From: Streptomyces sp. 840.1
GTDB taxonomy: Bacteria; Actinomycetota; Actinomycetes; Streptomycetales; Streptomycetaceae
Assembly (NCBI RefSeq): GCF_003751445.1
Contig: NZ_RJUU01000003.1
Location: 496,001 to 560,000 of the forward strand
Direction: 5' to 3'
DNA length: 64,000 nucleotides
The notes beneath the pieces are model-generated. The model did no database searches and was not told where the DNA came from. It saw only the letters and a program-made list of their open reading frames with translations. Positions 1-7,979 of the stretch are shown piece after piece. Both the position numbers and the translations under genes were made by a program. Each line of letters begins with the position of its first letter. Position 1 is the stretch's first letter.

Positions 1-1157
1 GAGGCCGTGTCGGGGCCGGTCGTCAGCGCCACGAACTCGTCGCCGCCGAGCCGCGCCACCATCTCGCCCGGCGCGGTCGCGCAGCTCTGCAGCCGGTCCG
101 CGACCTCGACGAGCAGCCGGTCGCCCGAGGCGTGGCCGAGGCTGTCGTTGATCGCCTTGAAGCCGTCCAGGTCCAGGTAGCAGAGGCCGAAACGGCTGCC
201 ATCACCGGCCGAGAGCGCTTTCTCGAGGCGCTCGAAAAAAAGCGTCCGGTTCGGCAGACCGGTCAGCGCGTCGTGCGTGGCCTCGTACCGCAGACGCAGA
301 TTCAGCAGCCTGCGCTCGGTGGTGTCCTCCATCAGCGCCAGCTGGTACTCGGGCCGGCCCTCGGCGTCGCGCAGCAGCGACACCGTCAGATTGGTCCACA
401 GGACCGTGCCGTCGTTGCGGTAGAACGCCTTCTCGACGCGGTAGTGCTCGCGCTCGCCGCTCACCAGCTCGTTGTAGTACTTCCAGACCTTCGGGGAGTC
501 CTCGGGGTGGACCCACTCGTTGACGCGGTGGCTGCGCACGTGGTGGTCGAGCCCGCCGAACATCCGGGTGAGGGTGTCGTTGACCTCCAGCACATTGCCG
601 TCGAGGTCGGCGATGCCGATCCCGATGGCGGCGTCCTTGAAGACGGCCCGGAACCGCGCCTCGGTGGCGTGCAGCGCCTGTTCGGCGTGGGAGCGCGCGG
701 TGAGTGCCGAGCGGGCGATGGCCTCCTGCTCGGCAAGGGTCCGCTCGCGCAGCGCCTGGCTGAAGCCGCCCGCGACGGCGTGCTGGATCCTGGCGCAGCG
801 GGACCGGCTGTCCTCGGTCGTCAGTGCCACGGGGCCGTTGTTCCCGCAGTACAGGACGAGGTAGGAGTCGACGACGCCGAGTGTGGAGCTGAGCGCGTCC
901 GGGTCGGTGCAGTGCGCGGCCACGAGTGCGCCGCCCACCCCGGCCGCCGCGACGGCGTCGAAGGGGCGTGCGTGCAGGGTGTCGCTGAGCGTGCGGGCCA
1001 GCGGGAGCAGGTGGTGCTCGAACTCCGGGCGGGTCAGGGAGGTGGCCGTCGACGGGAAGATGGCCCGGCTCCAGATCGTGGCGAATCGCCGGAGCCGGTC
1101 CTCGGGGCCGTCGGGCTCCGCGTCCGGTGCCCCGGACGACTGGGCGGGAATACTCAC
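1..1157 (-). CDS. PAS-GGDEF diguanylate cyclase (3' part beyond window)
   Basis: About 385 N-terminal residues are visible. The gene continues past base 1, so an EAL domain may follow out of view. The order is an N-terminal sensory region of about 170 residues, a PAS/PAC domain (about 180-300), then a GGDEF domain with the GGDEF signature encoded at 33-47. No RxxD inhibitory site is seen just before GGDEF. The role is synthesis, and perhaps hydrolysis, of cyclic di-GMP, which controls development in Streptomyces. The GTG start at 1157 overlaps the methyltransferase stop by 4 bases (GTGA), so the two genes are probably translationally coupled. It resembles RmdA-type PAS-GGDEF-EAL proteins, but that assignment is from memory and the EAL half cannot be seen. 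Confidence 0.85.
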   Translation of the reverse strand, partial: MSIPAQSSGAPDAEPDGPEDRLRRFATIWSRAIFPSTATSLTRPEFEHHLLPLARTLSDTLHARPFDAVAAAGVGGALVAAHCTDPDALSSTLGVVDSYLVLYCGNNGPVALTTEDSRSRCARIQHAVAGGFSQALRERTLAEQEAIARSALTARSHAEQALHATEARFRAVFKDAAIGIGIADLDGNVLEVNDTLTRMFGGLDHHVRSHRVNEWVHPEDSPKVWKYYNELVSGEREHYRVEKAFYRNDGTVLWTNLTVSLLRDAEGRPEYQLALMEDTTERRLLNLRLRYEATHDALTGLPNRTLFFERLEKALSAGDGSRFGLCYLDLDGFKAINDSLGHASGDRLLVEVADRLQSCATAPGEMVARLGGDEFVALTTGPDTA

Positions 1158-1972
1158 GCCTTGCGTCCCACTCCCGCGAAGCCCGAAAAGGCGTACGGGT
1201 CTTCGCCGCCCTGTGCCGCGGGGGTGTCGGGGCGCCAGCTCGGCATCGGCACCACTCCGGGGTCGACCAATTCGTATCCGTCGAAGAACCGCGCGATCTC
1301 CTCGGACGAGCGCATGACCAGCGGGTTGCGGATGTCCTTGTACACGCCGACCGCGCCGCCGGCCTCCTCCCGGCTCAGCGGGATGCCCTCGTACGAGGCG
1401 TGGGTGACGATGAGAAGGCTGCCGGGGGCCAGGATGTCCCGCAGCTCCGCGACCGCCTTGTGCGGTTCGTCGGAGTCCTCGATGAAGTGGAGTACGGCGA
1501 CGAGCAGCAGCGCCACCGGCCGGTCGAAGTCGAGGAGTCCGGAGATCTCCGGGTTGTCCCGGATCTCCTGCGGCCGGCGCAGATCGGCGGTGGCGATCAC
1601 CGCTGCGGAATTGCCCTCGAGCACGGCCTGGCTGTGTGCGACCGCGACCGGATCGTGGTCGACGTACGCCACTCGGGCCTCCGGGGCGATGCCCTGGGCG
1701 ACCTCGTGGACATTGCCGAAGGTCGGTATCCCGGAACCGATGTCCAGGAACTGGGAGATCCCCTCATCGAGTGCGTAACGCACCGCCCGGCGCATAAAGG
1801 CACGGTTCGCCTGCATGATCTTGGGAAGTCCCGGCATGAACTCCATGGCCTTGCGAGCCGCTTCCCGGTCCACCTCGAAATTGTGCGAGCCGCCCAGATA
1901 GAAGTCATACATTCGGGACACGCTCGGCACCGAAATGTCAATGCCTTGCGGTGCCCAGGCGGGACGCTCCAT
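1154..1972 (-). CDS. SAM-dependent methyltransferase, Methyltransf_19 (DUF574) family
   Basis: A 272-aa protein of the actinobacterial Methyltransf_19 family. The N-terminus holds the family signature (PSVSRMYDFYLGG), followed by the SAM-binding loop FLDIGSGIPT and an acidic residue motif (YVDHDPVA). The substrate is unknown; S. coelicolor carries many paralogues. I chose ATG 1972 because GGAGAG lies 4 bases upstream. An in-frame TTG at 1987 would add five residues but would sit across that ribosome site. The gene is first in a two-gene unit with the GGDEF protein (4-base overlap), which suggests a shared signalling context, although the link is only positional. Confidence 0.85.
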   Translation of the reverse strand: MERPAWAPQGIDISVPSVSRMYDFYLGGSHNFEVDREAARKAMEFMPGLPKIMQANRAFMRRAVRYALDEGISQFLDIGSGIPTFGNVHEVAQGIAPEARVAYVDHDPVAVAHSQAVLEGNSAAVIATADLRRPQEIRDNPEISGLLDFDRPVALLLVAVLHFIEDSDEPHKAVAELRDILAPGSLLIVTHASYEGIPLSREEAGGAVGVYKDIRNPLVMRSSEEIARFFDGYELVDPGVVPMPSWRPDTPAAQGGEDPYAFSGFAGVGRKA

Positions 1973-2511
1973 CGATCTCTCCAACAAGTCGCCACGGCGA
2001 TCCGGCCATGTTCATGGTCAGTGTTGACCAGAGGCTACTGATCGCCCGCCAGGAGAGCGAGCGGAAACGGAAATTAGCGGTCCGTTATTGGTCACACACG
2101 TGGCAACTGCAACCGTCCCGTCGCTGCGTGTGACAATCAGTCGCCGAAACGCCTGAAAAAGGTTCGCAATAGAACTACTTTGACGCACCGCCGAGCCGGC
2201 ATTGCGGGGCGTCCCGCACCATCTTCCCCCGGCTGCGCGGCTGTTGGCGCCACTCGTTCCGCCGCCACCGGTGCGGGAGCGCGGTGGCCGCGAGTGAGCC
2301 GGAGCGCCGGATGCGGGTATCAACCCTCCTGTGACCGCCGCCGGTTGCGATGAGGAATCGCACGGCGCACGACCATGGCCGGCTCCGCCCCGGGCCTTCT
2401 TTGTTCAATGCGTCCGCAGAATTTTCCCCGGCCGCAAACACCCAGTGCTTCAGGTCCCCACCATCAGGGGAATCCGGCGGGTGTGCGGCGTGCCGCCGTG
2501 CGGCCCGGAAC
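1973..2511. other. Divergent intergenic region of 539 bp
   Basis: Apart from the 16-bp palindrome at 2015-2030, I see no convincing gene. Open frames here are short and lack ribosome sites and homology. Base composition is less GC-rich around 2060-2180, as expected for promoters. A weak inverted pair (TCACACACG / CGTGTGA) lies near 2091-2132. Confidence 0.5.
2015..2030. promoter_or_regulatory. 16-bp palindrome upstream of the methyltransferase/GGDEF operon
   Basis: TGGTCAGTGTTGACCA has two perfect 6-bp arms around GTGT. It lies 43 bp upstream of the methyltransferase ATG. It fits a dimeric repressor operator in size and position, but I do not recognise the regulator. Confidence 0.4.
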
Positions 2512-3063
2512 ATGCTCCCGGTCGTGTACGGATCACTCATCGGCCGGCTCTCCGCGGCCGTCGCCCTCATCTGGCTGCTCACCGCCCCGGTGCCCGCGGT
2601 CGCGAGCAACTGCGGATACGCCTCGATCGGCGACGACGGGGGCAGTTCGGCGGTCGCCACCAGCGGTGACGGCAGCTGTCACGCGGGGCCGAAGCCCGAG
2701 CCCACGCCACCGCCCACACCCCGGCCGCCTCCCCCGCCGCCTCCACCTCCACCTCCACCTCCACCGCCTCCGCCACCACCCCCGCCACCACCGCCGCCCC
2801 CTCCTCCGCCGCCTCCCGTACAGCCCGCGCCCCCCGCCCCCGAGCCGGCACCACCGCCCCCTCCCCCACCGCCGGCGCCTCCGTCACCGTCCCCCTCGCC
2901 GTCCCCGTCCGCGCGCCCCACACCGCGGCCGGTGGCCCTTCCCGCCTACCGCAGACCGGTCCGGAAGGCCCCGGAGCGACACACCTCCCTGGTCACGCTC
3001 ACCTTGATGATCACAGCCCCCGCGGTGTTCGCCGTCGCCGTGCTTCGGCCCCGTTCCCGATGA
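2512..3063 (+). CDS. Secreted proline-rich protein with C-terminal membrane anchor
   Basis: A 183-aa product from ATG 2512. The N-terminus is a signal peptide (about residues 1-32, hydrophobic core AAVALIWLLTA, likely cleavage after VASN). A short region with two Cys follows, then about 90 residues that are almost all proline, then a C-terminal hydrophobic helix (LVTLTLMITAPAVFAVAVL) ending RPRSR. This fits a stalk across the cell wall held by a C-terminal membrane helix. The frame is open upstream to 2350, but only the 2512 start puts the signal peptide at the N-terminus; its ribosome site is weak. The DUF4239 gene follows after 15 bases and is probably cotranscribed. Confidence 0.7.
   Translation: MLPVVYGSLIGRLSAAVALIWLLTAPVPAVASNCGYASIGDDGGSSAVATSGDGSCHAGPKPEPTPPPTPRPPPPPPPPPPPPPPPPPPPPPPPPPPPPPPPVQPAPPAPEPAPPPPPPPPAPPSPSPSPSPSARPTPRPVALPAYRRPVRKAPERHTSLVTLTLMITAPAVFAVAVLRPRSR
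2725..2821 (+). repeat. CCN triplet tract encoding polyproline
   Basis: A nearly uninterrupted run of proline codons (CCT, CCA, CCG, CCC) with local CCTCCA repeats. It explains the polyglycine reading frame on the other strand. The tract is prone to slippage and its length may vary between strains. Confidence 0.9.
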
Positions 3064-3078
3064 CCTCCGGAGACCCAC

Positions 3079-3846
3079 ATGTCGGAATGGCTTGTTCTCA
3101 CCTTCGCCATGGTCGCGGCCAGCGCCGTGGTGCTCACCATCGCGGTGCTCAACAACCGTCGGCTGCCCGAGGACGACGACCCGTCCGAAACCCCTGACGT
3201 CATCGAATACATGACGATGATGATCGGCGTTGTCTACGCGATCGTGCTGGGCCTGGCCATCGCGGGCGTCTGGGAGGGCCGAGGCGCGGCGCAGGAGTAC
3301 GTCCGCCAGGAGGCACAGGCGCTCCACGAGGTCGACGCGCGCTCGTCCGTGTACCCGGTCGAGGTACGTACCCGGATCCGCGCCGATGTGGACGCCTACG
3401 TCAGCTTCGTCGTGCACGACGAGTGGCAGACCATGATCGACCACGGCACGCTCGACGACCGGGGCGCGGAGCTCCTGGACCGGGTACGCGCCGATGTCAC
3501 CGACTACAAGCCCAAGACGGACCACGAGGGGCAGGCGTACCAGCCGCTCGTCGACCAGATCGCCGCGGCCGACGACGCCCGCAGCGCGCGCGGGCAGAGC
3601 GCCGGGGCCACCATGCCGGGGGTCGTCTGGTTCGGGCTGATCATCGGGGCGCTGGTGACCGTGGGGCTGATCTTCACCCTGCAGATCCGGCGTACCTTCC
3701 GCGAACTCCTGCTGGCCGGTCTCTTCAGTGTCCTGATCGCCTTTCTGCTCTTCCTGATCTGGGACTTCGACTCACCCTTCGGCCGGGGGCTCTCGGCCAC
3801 CGCGGCGCCCTTCCTCGACCTGTTCCCACGGGCGTCGGGCGGATAG
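3079..3846 (+). CDS. DUF4239 (bestrophin-like) membrane protein
   Basis: A 255-aa integral membrane protein. Four hydrophobic segments are visible: about 4-24, 50-70, 180-200 and 210-230. They frame a soluble loop rich in charged residues (about 72-175). This two-plus-two layout and the motif YMTMMIGVVYAIVLGLAI match DUF4239, whose function is unknown. The ATG has GGAG upstream (CCGGAGACCCACATG). It probably forms an operon with the proline-rich surface protein, 15 bases upstream. Confidence 0.8.
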   Translation: MSEWLVLTFAMVAASAVVLTIAVLNNRRLPEDDDPSETPDVIEYMTMMIGVVYAIVLGLAIAGVWEGRGAAQEYVRQEAQALHEVDARSSVYPVEVRTRIRADVDAYVSFVVHDEWQTMIDHGTLDDRGAELLDRVRADVTDYKPKTDHEGQAYQPLVDQIAAADDARSARGQSAGATMPGVVWFGLIIGALVTVGLIFTLQIRRTFRELLLAGLFSVLIAFLLFLIWDFDSPFGRGLSATAAPFLDLFPRASGG

Positions 3847-3908
3847 CGGCCCGCCCGTGCGCCGCTCGGGGGACAGCGGCGCACCATTGGACGACTCCGA
3901 TCGCGGGC

Positions 3909-3951
3909 GAAATGCACCACTTCTAGCGTTGGCGGCATCGAGGTGCATTTC
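3909..3951. promoter_or_regulatory. 10-bp inverted repeat upstream of the secreted QGGLGGS protein
   Basis: GAAATGCACC (3909-3918) and its exact reverse complement GGTGCATTTC (3942-3951) are separated by 23 bases and lie 58-100 bp upstream of the start at 4009. A -10-like TAGCGT (3924-3929) sits between the arms. This could be an operator or a leader hairpin; the regulator is unknown. Confidence 0.4.
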
Positions 3952-4008
3952 TGATGCTTTGCGGAAATCCGTTCCGTAACTGCTCCTCGGGGACCCGGAG
4001 GAATCACC

Positions 4009-4563
4009 ATGCGCGCTATACGTGTCGCTCCCGTCGCTCTGCTCGGCGCCGCAGCACTCGCCCTGACCGCCCCGGCCGTGACCGCGTATGCCGCAACCAC
4101 CGGTGGACCGCCCAACAGCGGGAGCGGATACACCGTCACGCCTTCGGTGATCGCGCCGGGCGGCCAGGTGACCCTGGCCGCCAAGGGGTGCTCGACGACG
4201 GCCACGGCGTCCTCCGGGGTGTTCGACACCGTCACCATCCCCAGGGGCGGTACCGCCAGGGCGACGGTCGACTGGGACGCCAAACCGGCCGCCGCGTACC
4301 AGGTGACGTTCACCTGCAACACATCGCCGAGCTCCACGGCGAAGGTGAACCTCACCATCAGCGCGGCCACGAACACGCCCACCACCAGCTCCACCAGCAC
4401 CACCGGTTCGGCGGCCTCGCCCGCCGGCGTCCAGGGTGGCCTCGGCGGCAGCATCGACAGCCCGAACACCGCGATGATCGTGGGCGGCACCGCGCTGGCC
4501 GTGGCCGCCGCGACCAGCACCGTCTTCGTGGCGAGGCGGCGCCGGGAGAACCGTTCGCACTGA
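4009..4563 (+). CDS. Secreted Ig-like protein with QGGLGGS-TM-RRRR C-terminal signal
   Basis: A 184-aa protein. GGAGGA lies 6 bases upstream of the ATG. A signal peptide covers residues 1-28 (cleavage near AYA-AT). A small beta-rich domain (about 40-120) carries two Cys (61, 103). A Thr/Ser-rich spacer (121-138) leads to the motif QGGLGGS (142-148), a hydrophobic helix (about 155-175) and an RRRR tail. That motif-helix-basic layout is the architecture of a sortase sorting signal, but there is no LPXTG. A paralogue with the same tail lies convergently downstream, and a class F sortase gene lies 1 kb away. I infer that it is a sortase substrate; a simple C-terminal membrane anchor is the alternative. 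Confidence 0.8.
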   Translation: MRAIRVAPVALLGAAALALTAPAVTAYAATTGGPPNSGSGYTVTPSVIAPGGQVTLAAKGCSTTATASSGVFDTVTIPRGGTARATVDWDAKPAAAYQVTFTCNTSPSSTAKVNLTISAATNTPTTSSTSTTGSAASPAGVQGGLGGSIDSPNTAMIVGGTALAVAAATSTVFVARRRRENRSH

Positions 4564-4586
4564 GCGGCACCGCCGGCCGAACGGAA

Positions 4587-4621
4587 GTCGCCCCGGGTCC
4601 TTTCACAGGACTCGGGGCGAC
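4587..4621. terminator. Bidirectional terminator hairpin
   Basis: GTCGCCCCGGGTCC (4587-4600) pairs with GGACTCGGGGCGAC (4608-4621) with one mismatch. It lies between two convergent secreted-protein genes. Confidence 0.7.
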
Positions 4622-4654
4622 GTCGTTATCGGGCCGGCTGGTATGTCCGTGCGG

Positions 4655-5299
4655 TCAGACCGCCCCATGGCCGTTCCTCCGGCGGCGCATGATGTACATG
4701 CCTCCGCCGAGGGCCGCCGAGGCGACCAGGCCCGCACCCACGCCCATGTCCGCCGGGCTCGCGGCCATCGAACCGCCGAGGCCGCCCTGCGCGCCCCGGC
4801 TGTTGAGCACGGTGAACCGGTGCCCGGCCGTCCGGTCGGTGCCGTCGCAGCGCACCGTCAGGTTGTAGGAGCCGGGCGTCGCGTCGTTGAAGATCCGCAC
4901 CCGGGCGTGGCCGACCCGGCCCGCCGAAAGCCGCGTGGTGCGGAAGGCGTTGGACGAGACGCTGCCGCCGCGGCCGCAGCCCTCGGCGCTGACCTGCATG
5001 GCCGCGCCCTGGTGCACGCGCTCGGGGTCGACGGTCACGTTGTTCGGGCCGTTGTTGCGGCCGTTCCCGTTCCCGTTGCCGTTGCCGTTGCCGTTGTTAT
5101 TTCCGTTGCCGTTGCCGTTGTTGTTCCCGTTCCCGTTGTTGTTGCCGTTCTCCCAGTCGCCCGGGTCGTTCCAGTCGTTCTGGCTGTTCCCGTTGTTCTG
5201 GCCGTTCCCGACGTCTCCACCGGCTGCTGCCATCGGGGCGCCGAGCCCGAGAGCGGCGACGGCGGTCGCGGCGACAACGAGAGCGCGTGTAGCACGCAT
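4655..5299 (-). CDS. Secreted Asn/Gly-repeat protein with QGGLGGS-TM-RRRR C-terminal signal
   Basis: A 214-aa paralogue of the protein at 4009. I chose ATG 5299 over upstream in-frame codons because GGAGG lies 7 bases before it and the signal peptide (1-27) then starts the protein. A repeat of Asn-Gly/Asn-Asn-Gly units (about 47-87) forms a low-complexity stalk. A beta-rich domain with two Cys (108, 151) follows, then QGGLGGS (171-177), a hydrophobic helix (about 184-204) and RRRR. The beta domain and tail match the 4009 product while the spacers differ (Thr/Ser versus Asn/Gly). It is divergent from the class F sortase gene. A sortase-anchored surface protein is inferred, not shown. Confidence 0.8.
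   Translation of the reverse strand: MRATRALVVAATAVAALGLGAPMAAAGGDVGNGQNNGNSQNDWNDPGDWENGNNNGNGNNNGNGNGNNNGNGNGNGNGNGRNNGPNNVTVDPERVHQGAAMQVSAEGCGRGGSVSSNAFRTTRLSAGRVGHARVRIFNDATPGSYNLTVRCDGTDRTAGHRFTVLNSRGAQGGLGGSMAASPADMGVGAGLVASAALGGGMYIMRRRRNGHGAV
5055..5152 (-). repeat. Short tandem repeat encoding (Asn-Gly)n
   Basis: On the plus strand this is a run of imperfect CCGTTG/CCGTTC hexamers. It encodes the Asn-Gly repeat of the secreted protein and is likely to vary in length. Confidence 0.85.
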
Positions 5300-5613
5300 C
5301 GTTCGAACCTCCAGCGGGAAGCGCCCCCGGAGCTCGGTGCACCGGGATGGATCGACGAGAACGCCTCCCATGACGAACCCTCACCAGATCCTTGATCCAG
5401 CGCATTTCGGCGCTGCTCCACCCCGGTGATCCGACACACCGTCCGCGCACCTGCGGAACTGATGGATCCGCAGGTCACAGAGCGTCAGAACTTTTATCCG
5501 CGCACTACTCCGATACGCAGGCGCCCACCGGGCCGCCACCCGTTCGCCCCTCCCTGATCGCCGCCCGGCCGCCCCGCGCCTAGCGTTCCCCTCGTCGCGA
5601 CGAAGGGAGAACC
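5300..5613. other. Divergent promoter region between a surface-protein gene and the sortase gene
   Basis: This 314-bp region has no supported gene. It should hold both divergent promoters. A TAGCGT hexamer near 5581 precedes the sortase start by about 30 bases and recalls the TAGCGT upstream of the gene at 4009, but I see no good -35 for it. Confidence 0.45.
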
Positions 5614-6273
5614 ATGGGCCGGGACAACTGGCACCCCGAACGGATCAGACACTCGCCCTGGGGCGCGCTCGCCCTGGTGATGCTCACCGGTCTCGCACTG
5701 ATGCGGAACGGGGCGGACCTCTCGCCCGGACCGCCGCAGCCGGTCGCCGCCACCTCGGTCGGCCACCAGAAGCAGGCTCCCGCTGCGCCCGCCTCCGGCC
5801 CGGTGGTGAAGCCGCTGGCGTACGCCCCCGTCGACCGCGTCGCCATCCCCTCGATCCAGGTCGACGCACCGGTCATCGACGTGAACCTGGACCCGGACGG
5901 CTGGATCGAGACGCCGCCCCCGCAGGACCCGAACCTGGCGGGCTGGTACCAGAACGGCATCGCGCCGGGGCAGCTCGGCACCTCGGTGGTCGTCGGCCAC
6001 GTCGACAACGAGGCAGGCCCGGCGGTCTTCTACAGCCTGGGTTCGCTGAAGAAGGGCAACCGCGTCGAGGTCACCCGGAGCGACGACCGGGTGGCCGTGT
6101 TCGAGGTCTACGGTGTCGAGGTGTTCGCGAAGAACGACTTCCCCGGTGCCCGGGTGTACGGCGACACCGGCAAGCCGGAGCTGCGGGTCATCACCTGCGG
6201 TGGCGGGTTCACCAAGGCCAACGGCTACGACGGCAACGTGGTGGTCTTCGCCCGGCTGGTCGCCACGCGCTGA
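5614..6273 (+). CDS. Class F sortase
   Basis: A 219-aa cysteine transpeptidase. An N-terminal membrane helix (about 14-31) is followed by a linker and the sortase barrel. The catalytic residues are visible in class F order: His129 (VVVGHVD), Cys195 (VITCGGGF) and Arg214 (NVVVFARL). Sortases cleave a C-terminal sorting signal of an exported protein and join it to the wall or to another protein. The ATG has GGGAGA 4 bases upstream. Two genes upstream encode secreted proteins with a shared QGGLGGS tail, the most likely local substrates. No LPXTG protein is encoded nearby. The family assignment is firm; the substrates are inferred from position. Confidence 0.9.
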   Translation: MGRDNWHPERIRHSPWGALALVMLTGLALMRNGADLSPGPPQPVAATSVGHQKQAPAAPASGPVVKPLAYAPVDRVAIPSIQVDAPVIDVNLDPDGWIETPPPQDPNLAGWYQNGIAPGQLGTSVVVGHVDNEAGPAVFYSLGSLKKGNRVEVTRSDDRVAVFEVYGVEVFAKNDFPGARVYGDTGKPELRVITCGGGFTKANGYDGNVVVFARLVATR

Positions 6274-6281
6274 CGTCCGCT

Positions 6282-6305
6282 GCCGGGGGCGGACCCGTCC
6301 CCGGC
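6282..6305. terminator. Terminator hairpin between sortase and deacetylase genes
   Basis: GCCGGGG (6282-6288) pairs with CCCCGGC (6299-6305). It separates two convergent genes. Confidence 0.55.
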
Positions 6306-6322
6306 GGCGGCCGCCGCGCGGC

Positions 6323-7165
6323 TCAGCGCCGTTGCGGCACGGTGAGCCGGTAGCCGTCGTCCAGGAGCTCGGGCAGATAGCGGCCCAGCGCGGCCACGCT
6401 CTGCGAACGGTTGCCGCCCGCGTCGTGCGACAGCACCACGACCCCGGGCGCCGCCCCCTCCCTGACCCGGTGGACGATGCTGTCGGTGCCGGGGACCGTC
6501 CAGTCCAGCGTGTCCACCGTCCAGGCCATCGGTTCCATGCCCATCGCCGCGCCGATCTCGAAGGAGTTGCGGTTCCAGGCCCCGTAGGGCGCCCGGTACC
6601 AGAGCGGCGGCGCGCCGGTGATCTTCTCGATCACCTCGCTGGTACGGCCCAGCTCGTCGGTGATGCCCGCCCTGGAGAGCTTGGTGACCAGCGGATGCGT
6701 CCACGAGTGGTTGCCGACCGTGTGACCCTCGTCGGAGATCCTGCGCACCAGGTCCTGGTTGTCGTTGGCCATCTCCCCGCACAGGAAGAACATGGCCCGC
6801 ACATCGTGCTTGCGCAGGGTGTCCAGGATGTGCGGGGTGTAGAGCGGGTCCGGGCCGTCGTCGAAGGTCAGCACCATCGCGTGCCCGATGCCGGGGAGCT
6901 TCTCGAACGGGCGGGTCCGGACGGGGGGCGCCGCGGGGCGGTAGTGGGGCGGGGTGTTCGCTGTCATGGGACTCAGACGATAGGACAGCGGCTTGGTCCG
7001 GAGGGCCGCCTGCGGCCCGGCCGCGGCGGTGGACGGCGCCGCGGGGCGCCGGAAGGGAGTGCCTGCGGTGTCCGCGGCGACCAGGCGCACGAGGGAGGCG
7101 GCGCCCAGTCCTGCGGCGAGCCTCAGCAGCGTTCTGCGCACCGGCAGCCTCTGATCATTTTTCAT
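6323..7165 (-). CDS. Exported polysaccharide deacetylase (NodB domain, CE4)
   Basis: A 280-aa metal-dependent deacetylase. The N-terminus has twin arginines (VRRTLLRLAAGLGAASL), suggesting Tat or Sec export. A Pro-rich linker leads to the NodB domain from about residue 85. Motifs seen are TFDDGPDP (catalytic and metal Asp), HSWTHP (metal HxxxH), RAPYG, and SHDAGG near the end. The likely role is de-N-acetylation of peptidoglycan or another surface glycan. ATG 7165 puts the export signal at the N-terminus; its ribosome site is weak. It is convergent to the sortase gene and fits the cell-surface theme of this region. Confidence 0.85.
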   Translation of the reverse strand: MKNDQRLPVRRTLLRLAAGLGAASLVRLVAADTAGTPFRRPAAPSTAAAGPQAALRTKPLSYRLSPMTANTPPHYRPAAPPVRTRPFEKLPGIGHAMVLTFDDGPDPLYTPHILDTLRKHDVRAMFFLCGEMANDNQDLVRRISDEGHTVGNHSWTHPLVTKLSRAGITDELGRTSEVIEKITGAPPLWYRAPYGAWNRNSFEIGAAMGMEPMAWTVDTLDWTVPGTDSIVHRVREGAAPGVVVLSHDAGGNRSQSVAALGRYLPELLDDGYRLTVPQRR

Positions 7166-7330
7166 GACCAACTGCTCGCACGTCCCGGCTCCCACCCACC
7201 TCAACGACACCGGTCACGCGGGGTTTTGCACCCAATGGAGGGAGCCCGTCCGTGGCAACCGGCGTCCGCGCGACCGGGCTGCCTGCATCCGGGGCGAGTG
7301 GGCCGCCCGGGAGCGGATAGCCTCACTGCC

Positions 7331-7792
7331 GTGACAGACCAGCAGCCTCACCAGTTCGAACGTGGCACAGACGGCCCAAAAGTGATCGTCGCGGGCCTCG
7401 ACGGTTCGGAGTCGTCCATGCGCGCCGCGGCCTATGCCGCGGGTCTCGCCCGTCGGCAGCGGGCCATGCTCGCCCTCGTCTACGTGCAGCCCGTGCTGCC
7501 CGCGGGCGCCGCGCTCGGGGCGCCGGTCGGTGACACGACCGTGGAGGTCGCGGAGGGTCTGGTGAACGAGATCCGGGAGTCGACCGAACGGATGAAGGAC
7601 ATATGGGATGTGCGCTGGGAGTTCCACACCTTCCGCGGTGATCCGTACAACGGCCTCGTGACGGCCGCGGACGAACTCAAGGCGGATGCCGTAGTGGTGG
7701 GCGCCTCGGAGTCGGCGGGGCACCGTTTCATCGGCTCGGTGGCCGTCCGCCTGGTGAAGGCGGGACGCTGGCCCGTCACCGTGGTCCCTTAG
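7331..7792 (+). CDS. Universal stress protein (UspA family)
   Basis: A single 153-aa Usp domain starting at GTG 7331. The N-terminal strand VIVAGLDGSESS contains the conserved Asp. The ATP-binding signature lies near the C-terminus (VVGASESAGHRF then GS, fitting G-2x-G-9x-G-S/T), so this is probably an ATP-binding member. It is monocistronic, with a strong terminator just downstream. The physiological role cannot be told from sequence. Confidence 0.85.
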   Translation: MTDQQPHQFERGTDGPKVIVAGLDGSESSMRAAAYAAGLARRQRAMLALVYVQPVLPAGAALGAPVGDTTVEVAEGLVNEIRESTERMKDIWDVRWEFHTFRGDPYNGLVTAADELKADAVVVGASESAGHRFIGSVAVRLVKAGRWPVTVVP

Positions 7793-7855
7793 GGCCTGTC
7801 CGGCGGATCTTCGCGGGCCCGCGCCGCCGCCGCCCGACCGCTCACCGCACCATTC

Positions 7856-7894
7856 GCCGCTCCGTGCGACCGCTCGTCGCACGGGGCGGCTTTT
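7856..7894 (+). terminator. Strong intrinsic terminator after the usp gene
   Basis: A hairpin with a 15-bp stem including one G-U pair (7856-7870 with 7876-7890) and the loop CGCTC is followed by TTTT. It separates the usp gene from the ECF sigma gene. Confidence 0.85.
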
Positions 7895-7979
7895 GTCCTG
7901 TTGCCCGGGGCCCGGATGCGTTCATATACGCCAGTCAGCAGCGAGGCGGCAGGGACCTCCGCGGGGAAGGGCGTTCACG

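Noticed and set aside
132..1778. Long plus-strand open frame (548 aa) opposite the GGDEF and methyltransferase genes
   Set aside because: It is the antisense shadow of two well-recognised genes; its product is Val/Arg/Gly-rich with no domain.
2679..2921. Minus-strand polyglycine frame
   Set aside because: It is the complement of the polyproline codon tract.
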